The translations under genes were made by a program, and so were the position numbers. This document shows, piece by piece, positions 45,546 through 53,974 of a DNA stretch of 64,000 bases. This stretch comes from Desulfobacter latus. Lineage in GTDB: Bacteria > Desulfobacterota > Desulfobacteria > Desulfobacterales > Desulfobacteraceae. Within the stretch, counting starts at the first letter, position 1, and each line of letters opens with the position of its first letter. The stretch spans positions 62,001-126,000 of the forward strand of contig NZ_JACADJ010000002.1 in assembly GCF_013389365.1 (NCBI RefSeq), in the 5' to 3' direction. The notes under the pieces are model-generated. The model was not told the origin of the DNA, made no database searches, and saw nothing but the letters and a program-made list of their open reading frames with translations.

Positions 45546-46823
45546 TTAAACCGGCTTGCTGACGGGCGGTTTTACGATCAAGCACAAAAATCCGGCCATG
45601 AGGAGGAGAGAACTAAACACTGAGAAGGGAATCCAGTAGTTATCGAAAAAGTCAAAACAGATCGCCGCGGATACGGGCCCGGCTGCGTTTGCAGCCAACC
45701 GGAAAGGGCCGGCAATCCCCAGCACGGTTCCGGAAGATTTTCTGCCGTAAAATTCCGTCCAAAGTAGAAAAATTAATGGCAGAACGCCGCCACGAATCGT
45801 TCCGTACACAACGGCAAAGATAAACATCCATACCGGTTTTTTGACAGCCCAGAAAACCATAAAGAAGATGATTCCAATGGTGATCAGAACCCCTCCCATT
45901 AATTTTTTCACAGAGATCCGCTCTGCCAGAAAGCCGAATAACACCCCACCCAATGCGGCGCAAACCGATAAAACAGTGATGACCAAAACCGCCATGGTTG
46001 GCGGCAATCCCTGGTCCGTCATAAATGGAAACAGGTGAAAATTAGAGCCGGCCCCAACCATATAAATCACACACATGATAAACACCAGCTGCCGGAATGC
46101 AGTGGTACGAAAGGCGGTTTTCCGGGTCCATACCGGCTCTTTTTTTATGTTAAAGCGAGACGCCGGTTTTTTTTCGTCCGGTCTTTCTTCACTGCTTCCC
46201 AAACTTTTTTCCGGTGCGTTCCCATCCGGTAGCAATCCAATGTCTTCCGGTCTTCGTTTTAGAAAAATCAAACTTGGCAGTGCTGAAAATGCAAATACAA
46301 TAATTCCCAATACCGCCCAGGCCGTCCGCCATCCATAAGAAAGAATGATATACTGCACCAGCAAGGGGAGAAAAGCGATGCCAATGCGGCTGCCCAGCTG
46401 GGAAATCCCCATGGCTCGTCCCCGTTTTTCAATAAACCAGTTAGAGACACTAACTGTGACCACCAGCGCCAGCAGACCGGACGCAATCATCCGGCCGGTT
46501 CCGAAAAACAGGTACAGTTGCCAGACTGAAGATAGTTGTGAAAGTGCAATCAGGCCCGCACTTAGAATGGTAATTCCCCAGAACGCCGCTTTTTGTGGGC
46601 CATAGCGATCCAGATGAGGACCAACCAGAGGGGACAGGATTCCGCCGGCTAGGGAACCAACAGCGATGGAACCGGTGATGATGGAACGATTCCATCCAAA
46701 TTCCTCGGCCATGGGTTTGAGGAAGATAGACAGGACATTCTGGAATACACCGGCCTGTGTTAGGCCGATCAAAAAAGCCACGGCAACAATAGTCCAGCCG
46801 TAAAAAATTTTTTTCTGCTGCAT
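45546..46823 (-). CDS. MFS transporter, oxalate-formate/monocarboxylate antiporter-like
   Basis: About 425 aa with 12 predicted membrane helices and the long central loop (about residues 190-225) of MFS carriers. FYGWTIVAVAFLIGLTQAG at the start and FKPMAEEFGWNRS are typical of the OFA/MCT-like subgroup. It likely carries a monocarboxylate; the direction is unknown. The start at 46823 is set by AGGAG upstream; the frame opens 60 nt earlier. It converges on dsrN. Confidence 0.85.
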   Translation of the reverse strand: MQQKKIFYGWTIVAVAFLIGLTQAGVFQNVLSIFLKPMAEEFGWNRSIITGSIAVGSLAGGILSPLVGPHLDRYGPQKAAFWGITILSAGLIALSQLSSVWQLYLFFGTGRMIASGLLALVVTVSVSNWFIEKRGRAMGISQLGSRIGIAFLPLLVQYIILSYGWRTAWAVLGIIVFAFSALPSLIFLKRRPEDIGLLPDGNAPEKSLGSSEERPDEKKPASRFNIKKEPVWTRKTAFRTTAFRQLVFIMCVIYMVGAGSNFHLFPFMTDQGLPPTMAVLVITVLSVCAALGGVLFGFLAERISVKKLMGGVLITIGIIFFMVFWAVKKPVWMFIFAVVYGTIRGGVLPLIFLLWTEFYGRKSSGTVLGIAGPFRLAANAAGPVSAAICFDFFDNYWIPFSVFSSLLLMAGFLCLIVKPPVSKPV

Positions 46824-46957
46824 GAAACCGTACTCCTGCAATTTTTTCAAGCAGGGTATAGCAGAGAATAAAAAGATTATCAAGCACTTGAAATATGTCT
46901 CAACCGGGCATCCTCCCGGTGGGCTGAGCTTGTCGTTTGCCTCCTCAAAAGAACACC

Positions 46958-46986
46958 TTGATATTTTGCTATCATATTGATATCAT
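46958..46986 (+). promoter_or_regulatory. Promoter candidate for the hicA remnant and GNAT gene
   Basis: TTGATA (46958-46963), 17-bp spacer, TATCAT (46981-46986), overlapped by the dyad-like TGATAT and ATATCA. The region is AT-rich. Confidence 0.45.
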
Positions 46987-46993
46987 TTTTATT

Positions 46994-47159
46994 ATGTTCA
47001 AAAAAATCAGGAAATTCAGAAAAAATTTTGAAAATGCGGGATTTATTAATTGTGATGGGAAAGGCAGTCACCGACGGCTATATTCATCCCAAAGGCATTG
47101 CCATAACCATTTCCGGAAAATTTGGTGATGAAATATCAGATATTAAAAACAAACTGTGA
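46994..47159 (+). pseudogene. hicA: Frameshifted HicA-like toxin remnant
   Basis: Frame one reads FRKNFENAGFINCDGKGSHRR, the HicA double-stranded-RNA-binding-type core with its GSHR motif. One base later a second frame continues YIHPKGIAITISGKFGDEIS, the natural HicA sequel. Removal of one base near 47070 joins them. No hicB antitoxin is seen next to it. Its AT-rich DNA and overlap with the GNAT start suggest a decayed horizontally gained module. Confidence 0.6.
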
Positions 47160-47664
47160 AGAAGAAATAAAACAATTATTTACAGATGTTTTCACTGAAT
47201 CCGAAACCCCTGCTGAAGGTACGCTTATTGGTAACCTCGTTGAAGAACTTCAAAAGACAACAAAACCAGAAGATATCTTCTGCTTTGTTGCGATTGATAA
47301 GAATAAAATCATAGCCTCTATTTTTTTTACACGTTTTACAACGGAAACCAACCTGAATGCCTTCATCCTTTCCCCTGTTGCCGTTGCAACACAACACCAG
47401 AAAAAAGGCATAGGTCAAAATCTAATAAAATTTGCAATTGATTATTTAAAACAAAACAACGTAGAGCTTTTACTTACATATGGCGATCCTGATTTTTATT
47501 CAAAAGTCAGCTTTAAAAATATTTCAGAAGAAATAATAAAAGCGCCTTTAAAACTGACTTATCCGAATGGGTGGCTTGCACAATCTTTAATCAGTGAAAA
47601 TGTTTCTCCTGTAAATGGGTCTACAATGTGCGTTAAAGCTCTAATGGATCAAAAATATTGGTAA
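47128..47664 (+). CDS. GNAT-family N-acetyltransferase
   Basis: About 178 aa. The acetyl-CoA loop is LSPVAVATQHQKKGIGQNLI, followed by LLTYGDPDFYSKVSF as in YhbS-like GNATs. Substrate unknown. The gene is distinctly AT-rich (Lys/Asn/Ile-rich with A/T-ending codons), unlike the GC-rich hydrolase gene next to it, so transfer is likely. A GTG at 47125 or TTG at 47122 are alternative starts. Confidence 0.82.
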   Translation: MKYQILKTNCEEEIKQLFTDVFTESETPAEGTLIGNLVEELQKTTKPEDIFCFVAIDKNKIIASIFFTRFTTETNLNAFILSPVAVATQHQKKGIGQNLIKFAIDYLKQNNVELLLTYGDPDFYSKVSFKNISEEIIKAPLKLTYPNGWLAQSLISENVSPVNGSTMCVKALMDQKYW

Positions 47665-47682
47665 TATATTCCGGGAGGTTTT

Positions 47683-48471
47683 ATGCAAACGGAGCTTAAT
47701 GGTATTCAATTGGCTTATGATGACGTAGGGGAGGGCCCCGCAGTATTGTTGATTCATGGATTTCCTCTTTGCCGGCAAATGTGGCGACCCCAGACCCAGG
47801 CTTTGGCCGCCGCCGGTTTCCGGGCTGTCGTTCCCGATCTGAGGGGGTTCGGGGAGAGTGCGGCGGGCACTGATGCCGGCTCGACGGATCTATTGGCCGA
47901 TGATCTGATTGCGCTGCTGGATTATCTAAGTATCGAGAAAGCCGTGGTCGGCGGCATGTCTATGGGCGGGTATGTGATGCTTAACCTGCTGGCCCGGTAT
48001 CCGGAACGGTTTTCCGCTGCCTGTTTTACCGTTACCCGCGCTGATGCCGATGATGAAACCGCCCGGGCTAAACGCAACCACCTGATCGCCGAGATTAAAG
48101 CCGGTCGGCCGGATGCGGTGCCAACTGCTTTTACCCCGCTTCTTTTTGCAGACCGGACTGTTGCTGAGCATTCTGAATTGGTGGATGCGGTTCGCGGCTG
48201 GATGGCGGCCGCCTCTCCCGCCGGTTTGGTTTTGGGGTTAGAGGCGATTCGCGATCGGGGCGACTCATCGGCGTTGCTGCCCCAGTTGAAGATTCCGGTA
48301 TTGGTTATGGGTGCCCAGGAGGACAAGGCGATTCCACCGGAAAAATCAACGGATCTGGCCGAGCGGATTCCCGGCGCCCAACTGTGCATGTTGTCCGCTG
48401 CCGGTCATATGGTAAACATTGAACAACCGGAAGCATTTAATTCCGCGCTACTTGATTTCTTAGGCCCATGA
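47683..48471 (+). CDS. Alpha/beta-fold hydrolase
   Basis: 262 aa. Oxyanion-hole LLIHGFPLCRQMW, nucleophile elbow GGMSMGGYVML (Ser), acid in GAQEDKAIPP (Asp), and His in SAAGHMVNIEQPEAF give a full catalytic triad. An esterase or C-C bond hydrolase is likely. AGGT precedes the ATG. GC content is higher than in the flanking genes. The last codons overlap the AGGCCCATGATC repeat. Confidence 0.85.
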   Translation: MQTELNGIQLAYDDVGEGPAVLLIHGFPLCRQMWRPQTQALAAAGFRAVVPDLRGFGESAAGTDAGSTDLLADDLIALLDYLSIEKAVVGGMSMGGYVMLNLLARYPERFSAACFTVTRADADDETARAKRNHLIAEIKAGRPDAVPTAFTPLLFADRTVAEHSELVDAVRGWMAAASPAGLVLGLEAIRDRGDSSALLPQLKIPVLVMGAQEDKAIPPEKSTDLAERIPGAQLCMLSAAGHMVNIEQPEAFNSALLDFLGP

Positions 48472-48486
48472 TCGGAATAAAATCTT
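48461..48486 (+). repeat. Half-copy of the AGGCCCATGATC palindrome
   Basis: TAGGCCCATGATCGGAATAA and AATCT match the left arm and loop at 40176-40200. It spans the stop codon of the hydrolase gene. The right arm of the palindrome is missing here. Confidence 0.55.
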
Positions 48487-48556
48487 CCAAAATATGGTTT
48501 AGAATTTTCATTCGTATTCAAGGCGTGGCAATGGGAGTGTATAATAATTTTTCAGG

Positions 48557-49381
48557 ATGAGAACGGATAAACGGACATATCAAAAATCATTTATTCTTGA
48601 CATGGATGGTGTCATCTACACAGGATCAAAACTGATTCCCGGTGCGCTGGATTTTGTGAGGCGCCTTAAACAGAAAAATTTCAAGTTTCTATTTTTGACC
48701 AATAATTCTTATTACACACCCAGACAGCTCAAGACCCGTCTTTCTAAAATGGGAATTAATGTAACAGCGGATTGTTTTTATACTTCGGCCATGGCTACAG
48801 CAAGTTTTCTACAAATTCAAAAGCCGGTGGATTGTTCCGCGTATGTTATCGGTGGACAGGGTATTATAGAAGAACTTGAGAAAAATAAAATAAGAATTAC
48901 TTCAGAAAATCCGGATTATGTGGTGCTTGCGGAGACCGAGGAATATGATTATAAAAAAATTATTGAAGCCACACACCTGATCAGGGAAGGCGCAAAATTT
49001 ATTGCAACGAATTCGGATTTAACCGGCCCGACGCTTCGGGGGCCGGTGCCTGCATGTGGTGCCTTGGTTGCCCCTATCGAGAAAGTGACCGGAATTGCCC
49101 CTTACTTTCTTGGAAAACCCAATCCCGCAATGATGTTCTGGGCCCGGAAAAAAATGGGCGTTCATTCAGCAAACTGTTTTATGATCGGTGACAGAATGGA
49201 TACCGATATTATTGGGGGCCTGGAGTCAGGCATGACAACCTGTCTCGTTCTTACAGGCGTGACCACCCGAAAGAACATGACCCGTTTTCCTTATCAGCCG
49301 GATTATATTTTTAATCATTTGGGTGAAATTGATCCTGATACGATATTGTCAAGACGAGAGCGGGTGGAAAAGGACTTGTAA
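48557..49381 (+). CDS. HAD-superfamily IIA phosphatase, NagD/AraL-like
   Basis: 274 aa. HAD motif I ILDMDGVIYTGSK, motif II FLTNNSYYTP, the cap domain with GPTLRGPVPACGALV, motif III LGKPNPAMM and motif IV GDRMDTDIIGG. Members dephosphorylate nucleotides or sugar phosphates. The ATG overlaps a short AGG; no better upstream start is seen. Confidence 0.88.
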   Translation: MRTDKRTYQKSFILDMDGVIYTGSKLIPGALDFVRRLKQKNFKFLFLTNNSYYTPRQLKTRLSKMGINVTADCFYTSAMATASFLQIQKPVDCSAYVIGGQGIIEELEKNKIRITSENPDYVVLAETEEYDYKKIIEATHLIREGAKFIATNSDLTGPTLRGPVPACGALVAPIEKVTGIAPYFLGKPNPAMMFWARKKMGVHSANCFMIGDRMDTDIIGGLESGMTTCLVLTGVTTRKNMTRFPYQPDYIFNHLGEIDPDTILSRRERVEKDL

Positions 49382-49801
49382 CGGCCATAATCAAAGACAA
49401 AAAAATATTCCCGTGCTGATAGATTAAATTAGCGCCCTTTGGGTGGGCTGTTAGGTTATAGGTTCTGGGTTCTGGGTTCTGGGTGCTGGGTGCTGGGTGC
49501 TGGGTGCTGGGAAATGGGAAATTCCTATACTCTGAACTTAAAATATTGCATTCTTTATGTTGTTGATTGACTTTTTCCTTGAATTTTGAAAAATATGGGA
49601 CGGTGTCCATAACTAGGATTTCGCTTGATGTTTTGTATGACCTAATTAAATTCGATACAAGATATTGAGATTCGATAAATTCGTTATGCGCGTTTATTGG
49701 AGCGATCTCCTAGTGATTGGGTCTATCGTAATTATGCTTCATTATGGCAAAACTGTTGGCTATAGTTCGTTATTAATAAAATGAAAGGAGAAAGAGAAAA
49801 G
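49382..49801. other. 420-bp gap holding repeat A (reverse) and the cytochrome promoter region
   Basis: Repeat A copy 3 occupies 49425-49532. The remaining 270 bp are AT-rich with a small palindrome GGAGCGATCTCC and no open frame that looks coding. A clear promoter for the cytochrome gene could not be picked. Confidence 0.5.
49425..49532 (-). repeat. Repeat family A, copy 3 (reverse, about seven clear units)
   Basis: Read on the minus strand: GTATAGGAATTTCC, then four CCCAGCA units and three CCCAGAA units with degenerate units at both ends, then CCTAACAGCCC, ACCC, AAAGGGCGCTAATTTA. The arms match the copies at 24756 and 60347. Confidence 0.85.
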
Positions 49802-50872
49802 ATGAAGTGCAAATTTTGTTTTACCCTATTTTTTGCATCAGTCCTGATTCTGTTTGGTGGGCCTGTCGATGCCGAAGAACAAAAGGACTGCTTCCACTCA
49901 AGCTTACATTACACCGGTGAAGGGATGCGTTATTGGTATGAGGCCAAAGATGGTTTCATGGCGATAACCGGCGTGCCGTATGACAGCCTTGGGTGTAAAA
50001 ATTGCCATGTAAAAAGTTGTGATGATTGTCACCTCAAAAAAACAGAAGACGGGTGTGCTTATTCAGCCGAATCGGCCCGGTCAAAGCAAGTCTGCCTTAA
50101 ATGCCATGCCCGTGAGAAAGCCACAATCAAGTATGATGAGGCGATGGCATGCGAAGGGGTCCATGCGGAAAGCGACATGGACTGCATGGATTGTCATAGC
50201 AAAAGAGAAGTTCACGGAGATGGAAAATTTTATACCAGTATGAGGCAAGACGGAGCAATGGATACGGCATGCACAAACTGTCACACAAAAGACGCGGAAG
50301 AATATCCCGCGCCTCCTGACACCAGGTCCCATACCGTCCATAAAGGCAAATTGGAATGCAACGCTTGTCATGTACAAAACACCATGACATGTTATAATTG
50401 TCACTTCGGCGTACTTGCTGAGACAAAATCCAAGCCCAAAAGCTTTACAAAGAAAGTCAAAGACTTTTTGCTTTTAGTAAAATTCAAAGGAAAAGTCACA
50501 AGCGGAACCATTCAAACATTAGTTGGGAAAAATAATGAACCGTTTGTCTCTTATGTGCCTTATTTGACCCATTCAATTATGAGAGAAGGAAGAAAATGTG
50601 AGCAATGCCACGCCACGGAAGCGGTTAAAACGCTTGCGTCATCCCAAAGGTTTACCACGGCCGTATTTAAGGACGACAAACTTGAATTTTACAAGGGGGT
50701 GATTCCTGCCGTTCCAGAGCTTTTGGATTGGCCCTTTTTGGAAAAGAAAGGGGATCAGTGGGTTCCTTTCGAACCAAAAACAAAACCTCTCACCCAGATG
50801 GCGCTTTATGCCGAACCCTTCACACAGGATGATTTGAAAAAACTGGCAGTTGAATACAAATACGAAGAATAG
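49802..50872 (+). CDS. Exported octahaem c-type cytochrome
   Basis: About 356 aa. A signal peptide (FTLFFASVLILFGGPVDA) is followed by eight CXXCH sites: CKNCH, CDDCH, CLKCH, CMDCH, CTNCH, CNACH, CYNCH and CEQCH. The last lies about 80 residues after the seventh, in a separate C-terminal part. No CXXCK site of nitrite/hydroxylamine type enzymes is seen. It is a periplasmic electron carrier or reductase of unknown partner. The start at 49802 follows AAAGGAG and puts the signal peptide at the N-terminus. Confidence 0.9.
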   Translation: MKCKFCFTLFFASVLILFGGPVDAEEQKDCFHSSLHYTGEGMRYWYEAKDGFMAITGVPYDSLGCKNCHVKSCDDCHLKKTEDGCAYSAESARSKQVCLKCHAREKATIKYDEAMACEGVHAESDMDCMDCHSKREVHGDGKFYTSMRQDGAMDTACTNCHTKDAEEYPAPPDTRSHTVHKGKLECNACHVQNTMTCYNCHFGVLAETKSKPKSFTKKVKDFLLLVKFKGKVTSGTIQTLVGKNNEPFVSYVPYLTHSIMREGRKCEQCHATEAVKTLASSQRFTTAVFKDDKLEFYKGVIPAVPELLDWPFLEKKGDQWVPFEPKTKPLTQMALYAEPFTQDDLKKLAVEYKYEE

Positions 50873-50895
50873 CGAATAGATTAAAAATGGATATT

Positions 50896-50947
50896 GTTCC
50901 GGTATGGGCGGTGAGTGCATTACGCGCTCACATCCCATTACCGGAAC
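50896..50947. terminator. Hairpin between converging cytochrome and fabG genes
   Basis: GTTCCGGTA (50896-50904) pairs with TACCGGAAC (50939-50947), with inner GGG/CCC and GTGAG/CTCAC pairs. It is a strong shared stop structure without a T-run. Confidence 0.55.
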
Positions 50948-50957
50948 CCATTGGCTC

Positions 50958-51695
50958 TTAAAACATGCCGCCGTTGACTGAGATCACCTGGCCGGTAACG
51001 TAGGATGCATCATCTGAACACAGGAATTTGACCACCTGTGCCACCTCCTCAGGCCGGCCCACACGGGCCATGGGAATCATAGTTTTGACATTGGTCATGG
51101 GCAAATCCTTGGTCATGTCGGTTTCAATGAGACCTGGTGCCACAACATTGATTCGAATGCCAAGCCGTGCCACTTCAGATGCAATGCTGCGGCTGGCACC
51201 GATAACTCCGGCTTTGGCCGCACTGTAATTGGCCTGTCCCCGGTTGCCTGTCAGGCCGGATAAAGATGCGATGGAGACAATGGCTCCCTGTTTTTGACGT
51301 ACCATTTTTTTCAGGATCGGTTTTGTTATATTGTAAAATCCGTCAAGGCTGGTTCGAATCACATTGTCCCAGCTCTCTGCCTTCATCATGACGAACAGGC
51401 CGTCATCCACAATCCCTGCATTGTTTACCAGCACATCAACGGTTTCGCACCGGCTCATGATATTATCAACTGCGGCTTTGCACTGTTCCCTGTCCGCTAC
51501 ATCGAACTGAATGATATCCCCTTTGGAACCTGTGGCCTGGACCTGTTCAAGTGTTTGGACGGCAGCCTCTTTGTTTGAGTGGTAATTTATAAAGGTGTAA
51601 TACCCCTGCCTTGCAAGTTCAATGGCGGTGGCCCGGCCGATACCCCGGCTTGCTCCTGTAATGAGGGCGGTTTTTGTATTTATTTTCTGGGACAT
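50958..51695 (-). CDS. fabG: 3-oxoacyl-[ACP] reductase, SDR family
   Basis: 245 aa. TGASRGIGRATAIELARQG (NADPH loop), NNAGIVDDG, the catalytic Ser in SIASLSG, and YSAAKAG (Tyr/Lys) are all present. The C-terminal GQVISVNGGMF is FabG-like. It stands alone without fatty-acid neighbours, so a specialised acyl or polyhydroxyalkanoate role is also possible. Confidence 0.88.
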   Translation of the reverse strand: MSQKINTKTALITGASRGIGRATAIELARQGYYTFINYHSNKEAAVQTLEQVQATGSKGDIIQFDVADREQCKAAVDNIMSRCETVDVLVNNAGIVDDGLFVMMKAESWDNVIRTSLDGFYNITKPILKKMVRQKQGAIVSIASLSGLTGNRGQANYSAAKAGVIGASRSIASEVARLGIRINVVAPGLIETDMTKDLPMTNVKTMIPMARVGRPEEVAQVVKFLCSDDASYVTGQVISVNGGMF

Positions 51696-51841
51696 GCAAA
51701 GATTATCCTAAATGTATGACTCGATGATCCAGTTTTTGTTAAGCTGAAAAAATAAAACTATACCGATTTTTTATATCAGTGTAAAGTTACAAAAAATTGC
51801 TCTGATCCATAATCATCGCGCCTGTCCCATCATTTTTATTT

Positions 51842-51869
51842 AGGGGATTGGAAAAATTTTCAATCCCCT
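51842..51869. repeat. Palindromic hairpin between sufB-like gene and fabG
   Basis: AGGGGATTGGAAAAA-TTTTCAATCCCCT forms a stem of 12 or more pairs. It follows the end of the suf operon on its strand. The T-run (TTTGCGTTTTT) lies on the plus side, so its direction as a terminator is unclear. Confidence 0.5.
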
Positions 51870-51930
51870 TTGCGTTTTTAACCGCACGTGTTATCGATGG
51901 CCAAAGATGGCGGTGGCATCGCCATTGTCG

Positions 51931-52851
51931 TTACTTCAGAAACCCCCGGATGATTCTGTCCACGGATTCATCGTAAGTGAGGCCTAGACTCATCAGTTTG
52001 ATCAGTTGGTCATTGGCGATTTTTCCGATGGACGCTTCGTGGGTTAGCTCTGCGTCCGGGTGCAGGGCGCGCAGGGCCGGTACGGTCTCATTCACGCCGT
52101 TGTCCATAATGATGGCGTCACATTCGATATGACCAAAGCTTTTGGCCCTTGCTTCCACATTGGCGTAGAAATCCTGTTTAGAGTCCTCCTTAATCACGGA
52201 TCTGGATACCAGGTTGGTCTTACTGTTATCACCCTTGAGAACAATATTGTTTTCCGATACAGCGATCTGGTGTCCTTCCGTCAAAATACGCTCGGTGACA
52301 ATAAGGGCGCTGCCTGCACCCAATTCTGCTTCATTCACCCGCTTTGCCTCGTCCACGCCGCCGATCTGGGTCAGTTCCATCTCGACCACGGCATTTTCGT
52401 CCAGGTATACCTTTGTGGTCGGATTTAAGGTTCGTTTACCTTTTCCCTCACCTGTGGCAACATGTTTTTCCTGGTAGCGTATCGTGGCGTTTTTACCCAC
52501 CCGGAATTCATGGATGCCTTCGTGACCTTCATTTCCGCTGCCTGCGCAGTGAATGCCGCATCCGGCAACGATGGTGACATCGGCACCTTCCCCGATGATA
52601 AACGTATTGTATACCACATCATGAAGACCGGCCTGGCTGAGGATCACCGGGATGTGTACCGATTCATCGATCACGCCCGGTTTAACGGTTACCACAATGC
52701 CGGTGCCGTCTTCATTGGATTCGATATTGATATTGCCGGACACCTCACGTGATAAAAGTTTTCCATTTTTTCGGATATTGAATGGACCTTTGGGCATGTG
52801 GTCCAGATCCGCCACGGCCTTTAATAATTTTTTATCTATAGCATTGAGCAT
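51931..52851 (-). CDS. SufB/SufD-family Fe-S scaffold of a minimal SUF system
   Basis: About 306 aa, much shorter than E. coli SufB (495 aa). It consists mostly of the right-handed beta-helix core (VYNTFIIGEGADVTIVAGCG, HEFRVGKNATIRYQEKHVA). The SufB-type C-terminal positions HIECDAI and LTHEASIGKI (Cys and Glu) are kept. With the ABC ATPase it forms the two-gene SmsCB-like version of SUF found in archaea and strict anaerobes. The start at 52851 has AAGGAG upstream and overlaps the ATPase stop by 20 bp, so translation is coupled. Confidence 0.85.
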   Translation of the reverse strand: MLNAIDKKLLKAVADLDHMPKGPFNIRKNGKLLSREVSGNINIESNEDGTGIVVTVKPGVIDESVHIPVILSQAGLHDVVYNTFIIGEGADVTIVAGCGIHCAGSGNEGHEGIHEFRVGKNATIRYQEKHVATGEGKGKRTLNPTTKVYLDENAVVEMELTQIGGVDEAKRVNEAELGAGSALIVTERILTEGHQIAVSENNIVLKGDNSKTNLVSRSVIKEDSKQDFYANVEARAKSFGHIECDAIIMDNGVNETVPALRALHPDAELTHEASIGKIANDQLIKLMSLGLTYDESVDRIIRGFLK

Positions 52852-53593
52852 CAATTTCTCCTTCACATAAGTCTGTATACCTGCAAACACTTAAATCGCT
52901 GAGCAGCGGCTTGGCGCCCTCCAGATCGCCGGTATAGGCAATCTGCCCTTCCTTTATGAGCACCAGGCAGTCTGCCGCTTCAAGAAACGCCTTATTATGA
53001 CTGACGACAATAGTTGTTGTCTCATAGTCCGTGATTTGTCGTTTGATCAGCTTAACCATGGGCTCTATGGTCCAAAGATCTATCCCCGTATCCGGCTCAT
53101 CATATATCGCCAGACCCGGATGCCGGGCAATGGTGGTGGCAAGTTCGATTTTCTTTATCTCGCCGCCGGAAAGTGTGGAATCCACAGGCTTGTCAAGAAA
53201 ATCCAGGGAGCAGAAGCCCACTCTGGCCAGGATATCCATCAATTTTCCTTCGTCATCTGTGCCGGCGGCAATGGCCAGAAGATCCCTGAACGTCACCCCT
53301 TTAAAGCGAGCCGAATGCTGAAATCCATAAGCGATTCCCTCTCTGGCGCGATCGGTGATGCTCATCTCCGTGATCTCTTTGCCGTTATATATGATTTTGC
53401 CATGGGTGGCTTTGTTAATTCCCATGATCGTTTTGGCCAGGGAGGTTTTTCCACAGCCGTTGGGACCGGTAATACCGTAAAATTTACCTTTTTCAAAGGT
53501 AAAGCTGATATTGTTGAGAATGGTTTTTTCGGCCGGTCCGTTTTCCGCCTCTTTGTCGGGTACGGTAAAATATATTTCTTTAAGCTCCAGCAT
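52832..53593 (-). CDS. sufC: SufC-like ABC ATPase
   Basis: 253 aa. Walker A GPNGCGKTSLAKTIMG, signature LSGGEIKKIELA, Walker B LAIYDEPDTGID, and the H-loop VVSHNKAF match SufC. It drives Fe-S cluster assembly with the scaffold encoded immediately downstream. No cysteine desulfurase or SufE/SufU gene is present in the operon. Confidence 0.88.
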   Translation of the reverse strand: MLELKEIYFTVPDKEAENGPAEKTILNNISFTFEKGKFYGITGPNGCGKTSLAKTIMGINKATHGKIIYNGKEITEMSITDRAREGIAYGFQHSARFKGVTFRDLLAIAAGTDDEGKLMDILARVGFCSLDFLDKPVDSTLSGGEIKKIELATTIARHPGLAIYDEPDTGIDLWTIEPMVKLIKRQITDYETTTIVVSHNKAFLEAADCLVLIKEGQIAYTGDLEGAKPLLSDLSVCRYTDLCEGEIDAQCYR

Positions 53594-53974
53594 TCTTTTC
53601 CTCTCTTGTTGAAGATTGATTAAAAGCGAATTTCGTAATTAATTTAAATTTAGTTAATCTAATTGGATAATTCAAAAATAAGGGCTAAAATAATTTGGCA
53701 TCCGTCATATCCTCATAAAAGCAGTTTACACTTTTGGGGTGAAGACCCTGGAAAACGGAGCTTGCGTCAGAACGTGTAAAGTACTTGTGAAGGATGCCAA
53801 TAATTTTTTATTATAACTGATTTGAATTACATATAAAATATATTTTATTGTTTTTATGGTTCCATAATAGGTTCCTTTATATCCTGATACTGAATGTAAT
53901 GCCGAAGGTTCTGTCTGTGGCCGGATACCCCGTGCTGTCATAACAGTCTTCGTCCATCAGGATTTCCATGGCCC
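53594..53974. other. 381-bp gap with a nested-helix element
   Basis: It contains the sufC promoter region (AT-rich) and a 106-bp segment (53695-53800) with an outer 9-bp stem TTGGCATCC/GGATGCCAA, an inner stem TTTACAC/GTGTAAA and a central GGGT/ACCC pair. The organisation is that of a structured RNA or a small palindromic repeat. No coding frame stands out. Confidence 0.5.

Noticed and set aside
46880-47071. Minus-strand 63-codon frame near the hicA remnant
   Set aside because: It has no recognisable domain and overlaps the better-supported hicA frames.
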